Origin: Komagataeibacter nataicola
GTDB lineage: Bacteria > Pseudomonadota > Alphaproteobacteria > Acetobacterales > Acetobacteraceae
Length of the DNA stretch: 34,482 bases
Assembly: GCF_003207795.1 (NCBI RefSeq)
Contig: NZ_NIRT01000030.1
Span: forward strand, 1-34,482
Direction: 5' to 3'
Made by a program: the position numbers and the translations under genes. The notes beneath the pieces were generated by a model. The model was not told the DNA's origin and made no database searches. It worked only from the letters and a program-made list of their open reading frames with translations. This document shows positions 6,770 through 12,777 of the stretch, in pieces (the stretch's first letter is position 1; every line of letters starts with the position of its first letter).

Positions 6770-7569
6770 TCAATCGTAAACTTGGCTGCCGCCCGGCTGA
6801 ACACCGACCGGGCCAGCCGCATCTGTCCGTCATGCGCGGCTTCTGCTCCCGGCAGGCCCCGGTGCGGCTGATCCGCGACCATATCGACCCGCACCCCGGC
6901 ATGTTGGGCAATGACGCGCTGGGGGACTGCACGGCGGCGGGCATCTTTAACCACATGCACGCCACGGCTGCGCTGGCCGGATTTGACGTGGCAGGCATCA
7001 CCACAGACGCGGCAATCCGGTTCTACAGTCAGTCCACCGGCTACGTGCCAGGCAACCCGAACACGGACAACGGTGGGGTTGAAGTCGATGTGCTGACATC
7101 AGCTTCTCGCGACGGATGCGCGCTGACCGATCAGACCTTGTATCCGTGCTGGGGTAGCGCCGATCCGGGCGACCTGAACGGGGTCCGCAACATCGCTGCG
7201 GGCCTGTCCGCCGCGTATCTGGGTGTGCAGCTTGCCACGGCGGATATGTGGGAGGATGAACAGGGCAACCTGCCGCCCGTGTGGGACACGGACAGTCCGG
7301 CAGGGCATGGTGACCCGACACCGGGCAGCGCGGGAGGCCATTGCCTGCTGCTGTGGGATTACGCGGGCACGGCTGACACCGATCTGGTCACACTCCTGAC
7401 ATGGGGTAGCAAGCAGAAAGCCACATGGCGATGGGTCCGGTCCCGCATCATGGAGGCGCACGGGCTGGCGTGGGGACAGTTGCACGCGCCCGGCGGCCTG
7501 TATCCGGCTGGTGATGACTGGACGGCGCTGGTCGAGGCTAACGCGGCGTATCTGCGGGGTGTGGCGTGA
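6766..7569 (+). CDS. Papain-like cysteine peptidase-fold protein
   Basis: This 267-residue protein has a GNDALGDCTAAG motif (Cys55) in front of a helix. GGHCLLLWDY (His192) and LTWGSKQKAT (about 212-220) follow. The order and spacing of Cys, His and a Trp-Gly strand match papain-like (C1/C39-like) peptidases and amidases, where Cys and His form the catalytic pair. There is no signal peptide, so it would act in the cytoplasm or leave by lysis. It overlaps an upstream lipoprotein start and a downstream lipoprotein start by 4 nt each, so the three genes form a tight unit. The substrate is unknown; protein cleavage, isopeptide cleavage or peptidoglycan cleavage are all open. Confidence 0.6.
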   Translation: MINRKLGCRPAEHRPGQPHLSVMRGFCSRQAPVRLIRDHIDPHPGMLGNDALGDCTAAGIFNHMHATAALAGFDVAGITTDAAIRFYSQSTGYVPGNPNTDNGGVEVDVLTSASRDGCALTDQTLYPCWGSADPGDLNGVRNIAAGLSAAYLGVQLATADMWEDEQGNLPPVWDTDSPAGHGDPTPGSAGGHCLLLWDYAGTADTDLVTLLTWGSKQKATWRWVRSRIMEAHGLAWGQLHAPGGLYPAGDDWTALVEANAAYLRGVA

Positions 7570-8174
7570 GGGCAGTTATAGGGCTGTCCTGCGCTCTTGG
7601 CCTGTCTGCCTGCACCCATCAGGTGCCCGTGCAGACCACGATTCCGGCGGCCATGGCATCCATCCAGTCCAGCCTCGCGCAGGCCGGGGTGGTATCGGTA
7701 TCTCACGCGGGCGACTGGACCCCGGATCAGGACGCGCTATTCGTCCGCGCCGTCCGGGCGGCGCAGTGCAGTCAGGACCGAGCCGACCCGGTGGTAGGCA
7801 CGATTGCGGGCGATGTGACCTTGCAGCTATCCGGGCAGTTCACTCAGGGCGGGCAGTTCAGCGTGGGAGCGATCACGACAGCGCCCACATTCGGCGTGCA
7901 GGGCGATGCCACCCGAACGCGCGGGCAGACGGTCAGCCTGTCGGTGGCCTATGCGCCGTTGTCGTCCATGCCTGACGTGGAGATGGGGCGGCAGCTTGGC
8001 TACGAGGCAGCAGTCTTTGCGCAGAATGACGATGCCCGGCATGCCGAGGCTTCTCGGCTGATTGCTGATCGCGAGGAGCTGCGGGGCAGGGTGCAGGCGA
8101 TGATTGATACCTGGTCCGCGAGCAAATGCGTTGATCATGAGTCGGTTACGCCATTTGTCGGTGGCCGACGATGA
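7566..8174 (+). CDS. Prophage lipoprotein
   Basis: GTG 7566 overlaps the preceding stop (GTGA). The 202-residue product has a short signal peptide and lipobox (LSAC, Cys16). The mature part begins with a helical stretch, continues with a Gly/Thr/Gln-rich region predicted to form strands (about 85-130), and ends in charged helices (about 150-190) with a single Cys. No catalytic motif is seen. Coupling to the papain-like protein suggests they act together, perhaps with the lipoprotein as envelope partner or immunity-like factor; this is speculation. An in-frame later start would remove the lipobox, so the GTG is preferred. Confidence 0.6.
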   Translation: MRAVIGLSCALGLSACTHQVPVQTTIPAAMASIQSSLAQAGVVSVSHAGDWTPDQDALFVRAVRAAQCSQDRADPVVGTIAGDVTLQLSGQFTQGGQFSVGAITTAPTFGVQGDATRTRGQTVSLSVAYAPLSSMPDVEMGRQLGYEAAVFAQNDDARHAEASRLIADREELRGRVQAMIDTWSASKCVDHESVTPFVGGRR

Positions 8175-8223
8175 TCTGGCGTTGGATTCACCGGCTGTTC
8201 TGTTTGCGGAAAGGGTGCCAGAA

Positions 8224-8484
8224 ATGAGTGACTATCCAATTGTCGTTGTGAAATGGCTTGACAGCGGGCAGCCGGAGCCAGCGTGGCAATGGACAGATGA
8301 AATACCGGAACCTAATCCGATTGTCTGTCAGACGGTAGGGCATCTGATCCATGATACATCAACGGGTATTGTAGTCGCCCTCAGCATTGGGGACGTCACA
8401 AGTGAACGTCCCCAAGCCAATGGGGTTATGCACATACCGCGTTCAGCGATACAGCAGATTATTTCTTTGGTCCCTTGTGAGTAG
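8224..8484 (+). CDS. Conserved-looking phage protein of unknown function
   Basis: ATG 8224 with an AAAGGG ribosome site gives 86 residues. The sequence looks like a compact beta-rich domain: a VVVKWLDSG start, EIPEPNPIVCQTVG in the middle, then VVALSIGDV and a closing GVMHIPRSAIQQI. This pattern recalls small uncharacterised proteins of alphaproteobacterial phages. There is no signal peptide or membrane segment. It is the last prophage gene before the attachment region. A strong inverted repeat lies inside its 3' part (8389-8413). Confidence 0.6.
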   Translation: MSDYPIVVVKWLDSGQPEPAWQWTDEIPEPNPIVCQTVGHLIHDTSTGIVVALSIGDVTSERPQANGVMHIPRSAIQQIISLVPCE

Positions 8485-8789
8485 TGAAGCAAACCAAAAC
8501 GGCAGGAACCCGTTAAGGCCCTGCCGTTCTGTTGCCCCGTTGGTTGGCGCCGGGGCGGCGGTCTCTCCCTGCCGTCGAGCGCTGCGGCATCGTGACCAGC
8601 ACCAACCGGATGGGTGCCGCAGCGTGTGGATTATAGGGGGAATGGGGCGTGGGTACAAGCCAAAAACACTCCACGGATTTTCCACAGATCGAGGTAGATC
8701 ACCGTAGACAAATATAGACGCTGGTAGACTTTTCCGTTTCGGGAATTATCACACACAACGCTGGTTTTTGGCGGAATACCCGGAGACGA
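8485..8789. other. Non-coding prophage end with hairpin
   Basis: No credible gene is present. A 9-bp inverted repeat (AACGGCAGG / CCTGCCGTT, 8498-8528) with a 13-nt loop follows the last gene but lacks a T run, so it is a weak terminator at best. A second part (8693-8730) holds four phased short repeats, described separately. The stretch lies between the last phage gene and the tRNA 3' end, where an attachment region is expected. Confidence 0.6.
8693..8730 (+). repeat. Four TAGAY repeats with exact 10-bp period
   Basis: TAGAT (8695), TAGAC (8705), TAGAC (8715) and TAGAC (8725) recur every 10 bp, three of them preceded by G (consensus GTAGAC). One helical turn per unit would place bound subunits on the same face of DNA. 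About 60 bp from the tRNA 3' end, they are candidate binding sites for an excisionase or for integrase arms. The function is inferred from position and phasing. Confidence 0.5.
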
Positions 8790-8864
8790 TGGTGGGCGCA
8801 ACAGGGATTGAACCTGTGACCCCTACCATGTCAAGATAGTGCTCTACCGCTGAGCTATGCGCCC
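8790..8864 (-). tRNA. tRNA-Val(GAC)
   Basis: On the minus strand the 75 nt fold into a cloverleaf: acceptor stem GGGCGCA/TGCGCCC, a D arm with AGCTCAGCGGTAGAGC, an anticodon stem CTATC/GGTAG enclosing loop TTGACAT with anticodon GAC, and a T arm with GGTTCAATCCC. CCA is encoded at the 3' end (8792-8790). The 3' end faces the prophage, the usual orientation when tRNA genes serve as integration targets. Short leader and trailer segments (GACGA and TCGTC) are complementary and would lengthen the acceptor stem in the precursor. Confidence 0.95.
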
Positions 8865-9041
8865 ATCGTCATCCGATGAAGTGGCTTTTACTGGCCATTT
8901 CAGGCGGATGCAACCCCCCTTTTCAAAAAAAAACGCATTGACCCCCAGGCTGCCTGCTGCCCCTATGGCGGCCATGCACCGCCCGGCCTTTCCATTCGCG
9001 CTCCCTGTTCGCATGTGGCTGTTCCCTACGGGAAAAACCGC

Positions 9042-9902
9042 ATGACGGAACGCGCCGTGCCACCATTTCACATCATTGAGCCACAGGGCACCCATCGGCC
9101 GGTTATCGTGGCGTCCCCTCATTCGGGGCGCAACTACATGCCCGAATTCCTGCGTCTGTCCCGGCTGGGCGCCCTTGCGCTGCGGCGCAGCGAGGACTGT
9201 TACGTAGAGCAGCTTTTTGAAGCAGCACCAGGGCAGGGCGCCACTCTGCTGCACGCCACCTTTCCACGCGCCTATTGCGATGTGAACCGTGAGGCATGGG
9301 AACTCGACCCCACCATGTTCCGCGAACCCCTGCCCGCGTGGTGCAATACCACCAGCCGCAAGGTCAAGGCCGGGTTTGGCACCATTGCCCGCATTGTCTC
9401 GCGTGATGGGCCGATCTATGCGCGCCCGCTCCCCTTCGATGAAGCGGAAAAGCGGATAAGCACCTGCTGGCAGCCCTATCATGATGCCCTGGCCCATCTG
9501 GTGCATGACAGCGTGGCGCGGCATGGCTTCTGCCTTTTGCTTGATGCACATTCCATGCCTGTGGTGCAGGGGCGCGGAGAGCAGCCGGATTTTGTTCTGG
9601 GCAACGCCTGGGGCACGTCCTGCACCCAGCAGATGACAGCGCTGGTGGAACATGTGCTGACGGCCCACGGCTACAGCGTCGCGCGCAACGTGCCTTTTGC
9701 TGGCGGGTACGTAACCCGGCATTACGGGCGGCCACGGCGCGGGGTGCAGGCCCTGCAACTGGAAATGAGCCGGGCGCTGTATATGGATCAGGACAGCCTG
9801 CAACCCCATGAAGGCTTCGCGCGCCTGCAATCCGTGCTGATGGAGGTGGTGGCCGTGCTGGCGCAATATGGCGACATGCTGGCGCAGATGGCGGCCGAAT
9901 AG
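9042..9902 (+). CDS. N-formylglutamate amidohydrolase family protein
   Basis: The 286-residue protein starts at ATG 9042; an upstream in-frame GTG has no better ribosome site. It carries family landmarks: an early SPHSGRNY motif (about residues 27-34), the FPRAYCDVNRE stretch, a central LLLDAHSMP motif and a late LEMSRALYM motif. These include the metal-binding His and Glu positions of the family. Members hydrolyse N-formylglutamate to glutamate and formate in histidine breakdown, or act on related N-acyl amino acids. No hut genes lie nearby, so the true substrate is uncertain. It is the first chromosomal gene beyond the prophage and appears monocistronic. Confidence 0.8.
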   Translation: MTERAVPPFHIIEPQGTHRPVIVASPHSGRNYMPEFLRLSRLGALALRRSEDCYVEQLFEAAPGQGATLLHATFPRAYCDVNREAWELDPTMFREPLPAWCNTTSRKVKAGFGTIARIVSRDGPIYARPLPFDEAEKRISTCWQPYHDALAHLVHDSVARHGFCLLLDAHSMPVVQGRGEQPDFVLGNAWGTSCTQQMTALVEHVLTAHGYSVARNVPFAGGYVTRHYGRPRRGVQALQLEMSRALYMDQDSLQPHEGFARLQSVLMEVVAVLAQYGDMLAQMAAE

Positions 9903-10393
9903 GCCATTAGGCCGCAAAAGCGCGGCTGAATCCGCTTTCGCTGCCTGTCTTCCGGTTCATTGCCGCAATCCGGGGCAGAGCCTTGGCGTTATTTTTTATC
10001 CCTGCTTCATTTCCAACCCGCATGAACCGGACCGCGACAAGACCGGGCACGGGCCGCTGTGCCGCGACAACACAGGATGCCCGGGTGTATTGACACCCTG
10101 AACCTTCTCCTTTCGTAATATCTTTTCTCCCCTTACTCTCTCCCCACCTGTGGCTGGCGTGAATTATAAGGTATCTGGTCTTAATTTTATTATGGACGGA
10201 TTCATTCCGGCCTGCCCGCTTATTGTAACGGCTGCTGTTTTATTTTATGCACCCCGGCCGCAACCGGGCAGGGGATGCGTCGTTGATCTCCTCACAGCGG
10301 GCGTTCCCGGGATCGCTTCCTCAGTAAACCCCCATGATGGAACGAGGAAAAACAAGGATCCCCTGTAGCCGCTGCCAGCGAAAGGTGAAGATC
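9903..10393. other. Intergenic region before the KGG-repeat gene
   Basis: About 490 bp without a convincing gene. The right half (10100-10250) is more AT-rich and probably holds the promoter of the KGG-repeat gene. A TTGACA at 10090 has no -10 box at proper spacing (the nearest TAATAT is 20 bp away). A 72-codon frame at 10150-10368 has unlikely composition and is not called. Confidence 0.5.
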
Positions 10394-10753
10394 ATGAATT
10401 CTCATATCTCCCTGCATAACCGTATCACCCTGGCCCCTGCCGATAGTCGCGGGGGTGGCGGTGCCGCACACAATCCCGGTAATTTCGCCAATGACCGCGC
10501 CAAGGCGGCCGAGGCTGGGCACAAGGGGGGTCAGAACAGTTCTGGCAACTTTGCCCGTGACCCCGAACGCGCCGCCGAGGCGGGCCGCAAGGGTGGCCAG
10601 CACAGCCACGGCGGCACGGGCCATGAAGCGGAAAAAACCACGCAGGCCAGCCATAAGGGCACAGCCCACCATTCCGGCAATTTTGCCGATGACCCCGAGC
10701 GGGCGGCACAGGCCGGGCGCAAGGGCGGCCAGCACAGCCACACCAAAACCTGA
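10394..10753 (+). CDS. KGG-repeat stress protein (con-10-like)
   Basis: ATG 10394 behind AAGGTG gives 119 very hydrophilic residues. Three full repeats (about 29-47, 51-69 and 95-113) follow the pattern GNFA-D, then AAEAG-KGGQ; a fourth at 78-90 is degraded. The KGG motif is the mark of stress-induced small proteins such as YciG-like and con-10-like proteins, which accumulate under starvation, desiccation or general stress. The protein is probably disordered and cytoplasmic. The molecular role is unknown. It lies upstream of a PRC-barrel gene in the same orientation, 149 nt apart, so the two may share stress control. Confidence 0.8.
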   Translation: MNSHISLHNRITLAPADSRGGGGAAHNPGNFANDRAKAAEAGHKGGQNSSGNFARDPERAAEAGRKGGQHSHGGTGHEAEKTTQASHKGTAHHSGNFADDPERAAQAGRKGGQHSHTKT

Positions 10754-10902
10754 ACGCACCGGCTCAGGGCGCAAGGGGGCTACGGCCATGCCGTGGCTCC
10801 CTCCTCCTTTTGCCACGGGCTGCATTGACAGGACCCGCGCCACAATGCCCCCACAGAGGCGCACGGCGCAGCCTGAAGAGAGAATCCGCAAGGAGAAGTT
10901 TC

Positions 10903-11280
10903 ATGTCTGCTACGGCAACCAGCACGATGACCAACAAGCATGACCTCATTTCCTCCGATCAGGTTGAAGGCACGGCCGTGTATTCACCGGCGGGCGAAAA
11001 ACTGGGCACGGTCAAGTATTTCATGGTCGACAAGATTTCAGGCGATGTCGCCTATGTTGTCATGAGCTTTGGCGGCTTCATGGGCATGGGGAACAGCTAC
11101 CACCCCCTGCCGTGGAAGGCCCTTCACTATGACCCCAACCGTGGCGGCTACATCGTGGCCCTCACGCGCGAGCAGCTTGAAGGCGCACCGGCCTATGCGC
11201 AGGATATGTCGCCTGACTGGAGCAACGACACCTATGGCCAGCAGGTCGATACCTATTATGGCGGATTGCCCCACGTATAA
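10903..11280 (+). CDS. PRC-barrel domain protein
   Basis: ATG 10903 has a perfect AAGGAG site 8 nt upstream, which decides the start. The 125-residue protein consists mostly of one PRC-barrel domain (about 15-90): EGTAVYSPAGEKLGTVK, then the YVVMSFGGFMGMG strand pair, then YHPLPWKAL and GGYIVALTREQLEGAPAY. An acidic Tyr-rich tail follows. PRC barrels occur in photosynthetic reaction-centre H subunits, in RimM, and in many free-standing alphaproteobacterial proteins tied to stress tolerance. No partner domain is present. A strong terminator follows after 24 nt. Confidence 0.85.
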   Translation: MSATATSTMTNKHDLISSDQVEGTAVYSPAGEKLGTVKYFMVDKISGDVAYVVMSFGGFMGMGNSYHPLPWKALHYDPNRGGYIVALTREQLEGAPAYAQDMSPDWSNDTYGQQVDTYYGGLPHV

Positions 11281-11304
11281 ACCGGGCCGCCAGCCATAAA
11301 CCTG

Positions 11305-11346
11305 AACCGCAGGTGACAGTCCCGGACTGCAACCTGCGGTTTTTTT
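11305..11346 (+). terminator. Rho-independent terminator of the PRC-barrel gene
   Basis: AACCGCAGGT and ACCTGCGGTT form a perfect 10-bp stem around a 17-nt loop, followed by a T run. The IS element starts 5 nt beyond it, so insertion did not disrupt the transcription unit. Confidence 0.9.
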
Positions 11347-11350
11347 ATAT

Positions 11351-12008
11351 GGGGCTGGCATAGGTAAGCCAATAAAAGCTTGATATGTCGCATGAAAGCA
11401 CGCCGTCGAAGCCTGCTGCCTGTCAGCACCCAAAAACGCCTTCTGGAGCATTTTGTTGCGGGCATGCCCGCCCGCAGCGCCGCCGAGCCTGTAGGCGTCA
11501 ATTGTAATACAGCGACCCTGTATTATCGGAAATTGCGACAGATCATCGCAGAACAGATTGCTCATGAGGCGCCGGTCTCGGGTGAAATCGAAGTCGATGA
11601 GAGCTATTTCGGTAGGCATCGCAAAGGAAAACGGGGCCGGGGCGCTGCCGGAAAAGTGGCCATCTTCGACCTGCTGAAACGGCATGGCCGTGTCCATGCC
11701 GTCATGATTCCTAATGCCGGACATCAGACGCTGATGTCGATCATTCAAAAGAAAGTGCAGACGGATTCAATCGTTTACAGCGATTCCTGGCACGCTTACG
11801 ACAAGCTGGATGTCCCGGAATTTCATCATAAACGTATTGACCAGAGCAGGCATCTTGCCCTGGGCAGAAACCATATCAACGACATCGAGAATTGCTGGAG
11901 CCAGGCGAAGCGGCATGTGCGGTGATACAATGGAATACCACGCAAGGACTTCCACCTCTTCCTGCCCGCGTGAACCGTCGCAAATAATGCTTAACCTATG
12001 CCAGCCCC
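11351..12008 (+). mobile_element. Degenerate IS1595-family element
   Basis: The 658-bp element is bounded by terminal inverted repeats: GGGGCTGGCATAGGTAAGC at 11351-11369 and its complement with one extra T at 11989-12008. It holds one transposase frame that is broken near its 3' end. An 8-bp target duplication, usual for this family, is not evident: the left flank is TTTTATAT and the right flank AAAATTTT. The target has either decayed or been rearranged. The right end abuts an intergenic hairpin repeat. Confidence 0.85.
11392..11925 (+). pseudogene. IS1595-family transposase, C-terminally broken
   Basis: ATG 11392 opens a 177-residue frame with the family's landmarks: a short N-terminal helix-turn-helix region without zinc ribbon, EVDESYFG (first catalytic Asp), VYSDSWHAY (second Asp) and HINDIENCWSQAKRHV (the Asn and Lys of the DDNK-type centre). 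The usual continuation is cut by a TGA at 11923-11925, where relatives have an arginine codon. Beyond it, codons for YNGIPRKDFHLFL remain in frame before a further lesion near 11970. The catalytic residues precede the stop, so activity cannot be wholly excluded. Loss of the conserved C-terminus suggests a pseudogene. Confidence 0.8.
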
Positions 12009-12092
12009 AAAATTTTTTTTGGTGAGGCTTTTTTCAGCAAGCTTCAGAAAATACCGCCTTCCTGAAAAAAGACAGCATTCCAGAAACCTTTA
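12009..12092. repeat. Intergenic hairpin repeat, copy A
   Basis: The stretch reads AAAATTTTTTTTGG, GAGGCTTTTTTCAGCAAGCTTC, ACCGCCTTCCTGAAAAAAGACAG and AGAAACCTTTAT in order, parallel to copy B at 12688-12767. It lies directly after the stop codon of the alkyltransferase gene (minus strand) and directly at the right end of the IS. I associate this element type with Komagataeibacter genomes; a terminator-like role is inferred. Confidence 0.55.
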
Positions 12093-12629
12093 TCATTTTC
12101 CCCCGGCACGCCAGACCCGTTCACGCGCCAGAAGCGCCTGCTTGCGCTCCACGCCCCAGCGATAGCCCGACAGGCTGCCATCATGGCGGATTACGCGATG
12201 GCAGGGCACCACCACGGCCAGCCGGTTGGCGGCACAGGCCCCGGCCACCGCCCGCACCGCGCCCGGTCGGCCAATGCGGGCCGCAAGCTCGCCATAGGTC
12301 ACGGTCTGCCCGCAGGGTATGCCACGCAGGGCCTGCCAGACCTGCTGCTGAAAGGGCGTGCCCCGCACCTCAAGCGGCAAATCGGGCATGGCCCACGGGG
12401 TCTCGACGCAGGTGGTCACCACCGCCAGCCAGTGGGCCAGCGCGGCATCATCAGCCCCTCCCGCCCGCGCGGTGGGAAAACACGCCTGCACGGCCTGTTG
12501 CACCGCGCGCTCATCTGCATCAAGCATGATGGCCGCCACCCCCTCCGGGCCAAGTGCCACCAGGACCATGCCAAGACTTGAAGCCCCGGTGATGAAACGG
12601 ATGTCAGTATTCTGTTTTAATGGTGTCAT
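12093..12629 (-). CDS. ogt: Methylated-DNA-protein-cysteine methyltransferase
   Basis: The 178-residue protein repairs O6-alkylguanine (and O4-alkylthymine) by moving the alkyl group irreversibly to its own cysteine. The active site PCHRV (Cys143) is present. The preceding helix-turn-helix DNA-binding region contains VTYGELAARIG and the arginine finger of RAVAGACAANR. The N-terminal 80 residues resemble the second domain of Ada, but the zinc-binding Ada N-domain and AraC domain are absent, so it is a stand-alone repair enzyme. The start at 12629 is preferred because the homologous region begins within 10 residues. The gene is flanked by two hairpin repeats. Confidence 0.9.
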   Translation of the reverse strand: MTPLKQNTDIRFITGASSLGMVLVALGPEGVAAIMLDADERAVQQAVQACFPTARAGGADDAALAHWLAVVTTCVETPWAMPDLPLEVRGTPFQQQVWQALRGIPCGQTVTYGELAARIGRPGAVRAVAGACAANRLAVVVPCHRVIRHDGSLSGYRWGVERKQALLARERVWRAGGK

Positions 12630-12687
12630 GACCAGACAGCCCCATTATGTGCGGCGGCTATTGCAGCAGATAGCGGGGCCATCATGC

Positions 12688-12767
12688 AAAAGTTTTTAAC
12701 GCAGCTTATTGCAAGCTCAAAAAAAGAGGTCGCCTGTTTGAAAAAAGGCGGCCCCAAAGTTTTTTTT
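12688..12767. repeat. Intergenic hairpin repeat, copy B
   Basis: This copy carries AAAAGTTTTTAACGCAGCTT, GCAAGCTCAAAAAAAGAGG, GTCGCCTGTTTGAAAAAAGGCGGC and CCAAAGTTTTTTTT, in the same order as copy A. Read on the minus strand, GGCCGCC pairs with an imperfect partner and is followed by T runs. It could serve as a terminator for the glycosyltransferase gene, whose stop is 10 nt away. Confidence 0.55.
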
Positions 12768-12777
12768 AAAAACGCTT

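Larger units (their letters stand above)
1..8789. mobile_element. Prophage, right-hand portion
   Basis: Tail-fibre, tail accessory, lysis, DNA methyltransferase, repressor/antirepressor and lipoprotein genes follow one another almost without gaps, and many overlap by 1-4 nt. The block ends abruptly at the 3' end of a tRNA-Val gene, beyond which the genes look like ordinary chromosome. No integrase, terminase, portal or capsid gene is in view, so the rest of the element must lie to the left of the window. The tail, lysis and switch genes appear intact. Whether the prophage is functional cannot be judged from this part alone. Confidence 0.9.

Noticed and set aside
10090-10121. TTGACA and TATA-like word upstream of the KGG-repeat gene
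   Set aside because: The spacer is 20 bp, and no gene start lies close behind.
10260-10284. GCAAC-N16-CGTT resembling an EcfG stress promoter
   Set aside because: One mismatch to GGAAC in a short degenerate pattern is not enough in GC-rich DNA, although the downstream gene type would fit.
10150-10368. 72-codon frame upstream of the KGG-repeat gene
   Set aside because: Unlikely composition and overlap with the expected promoter region.
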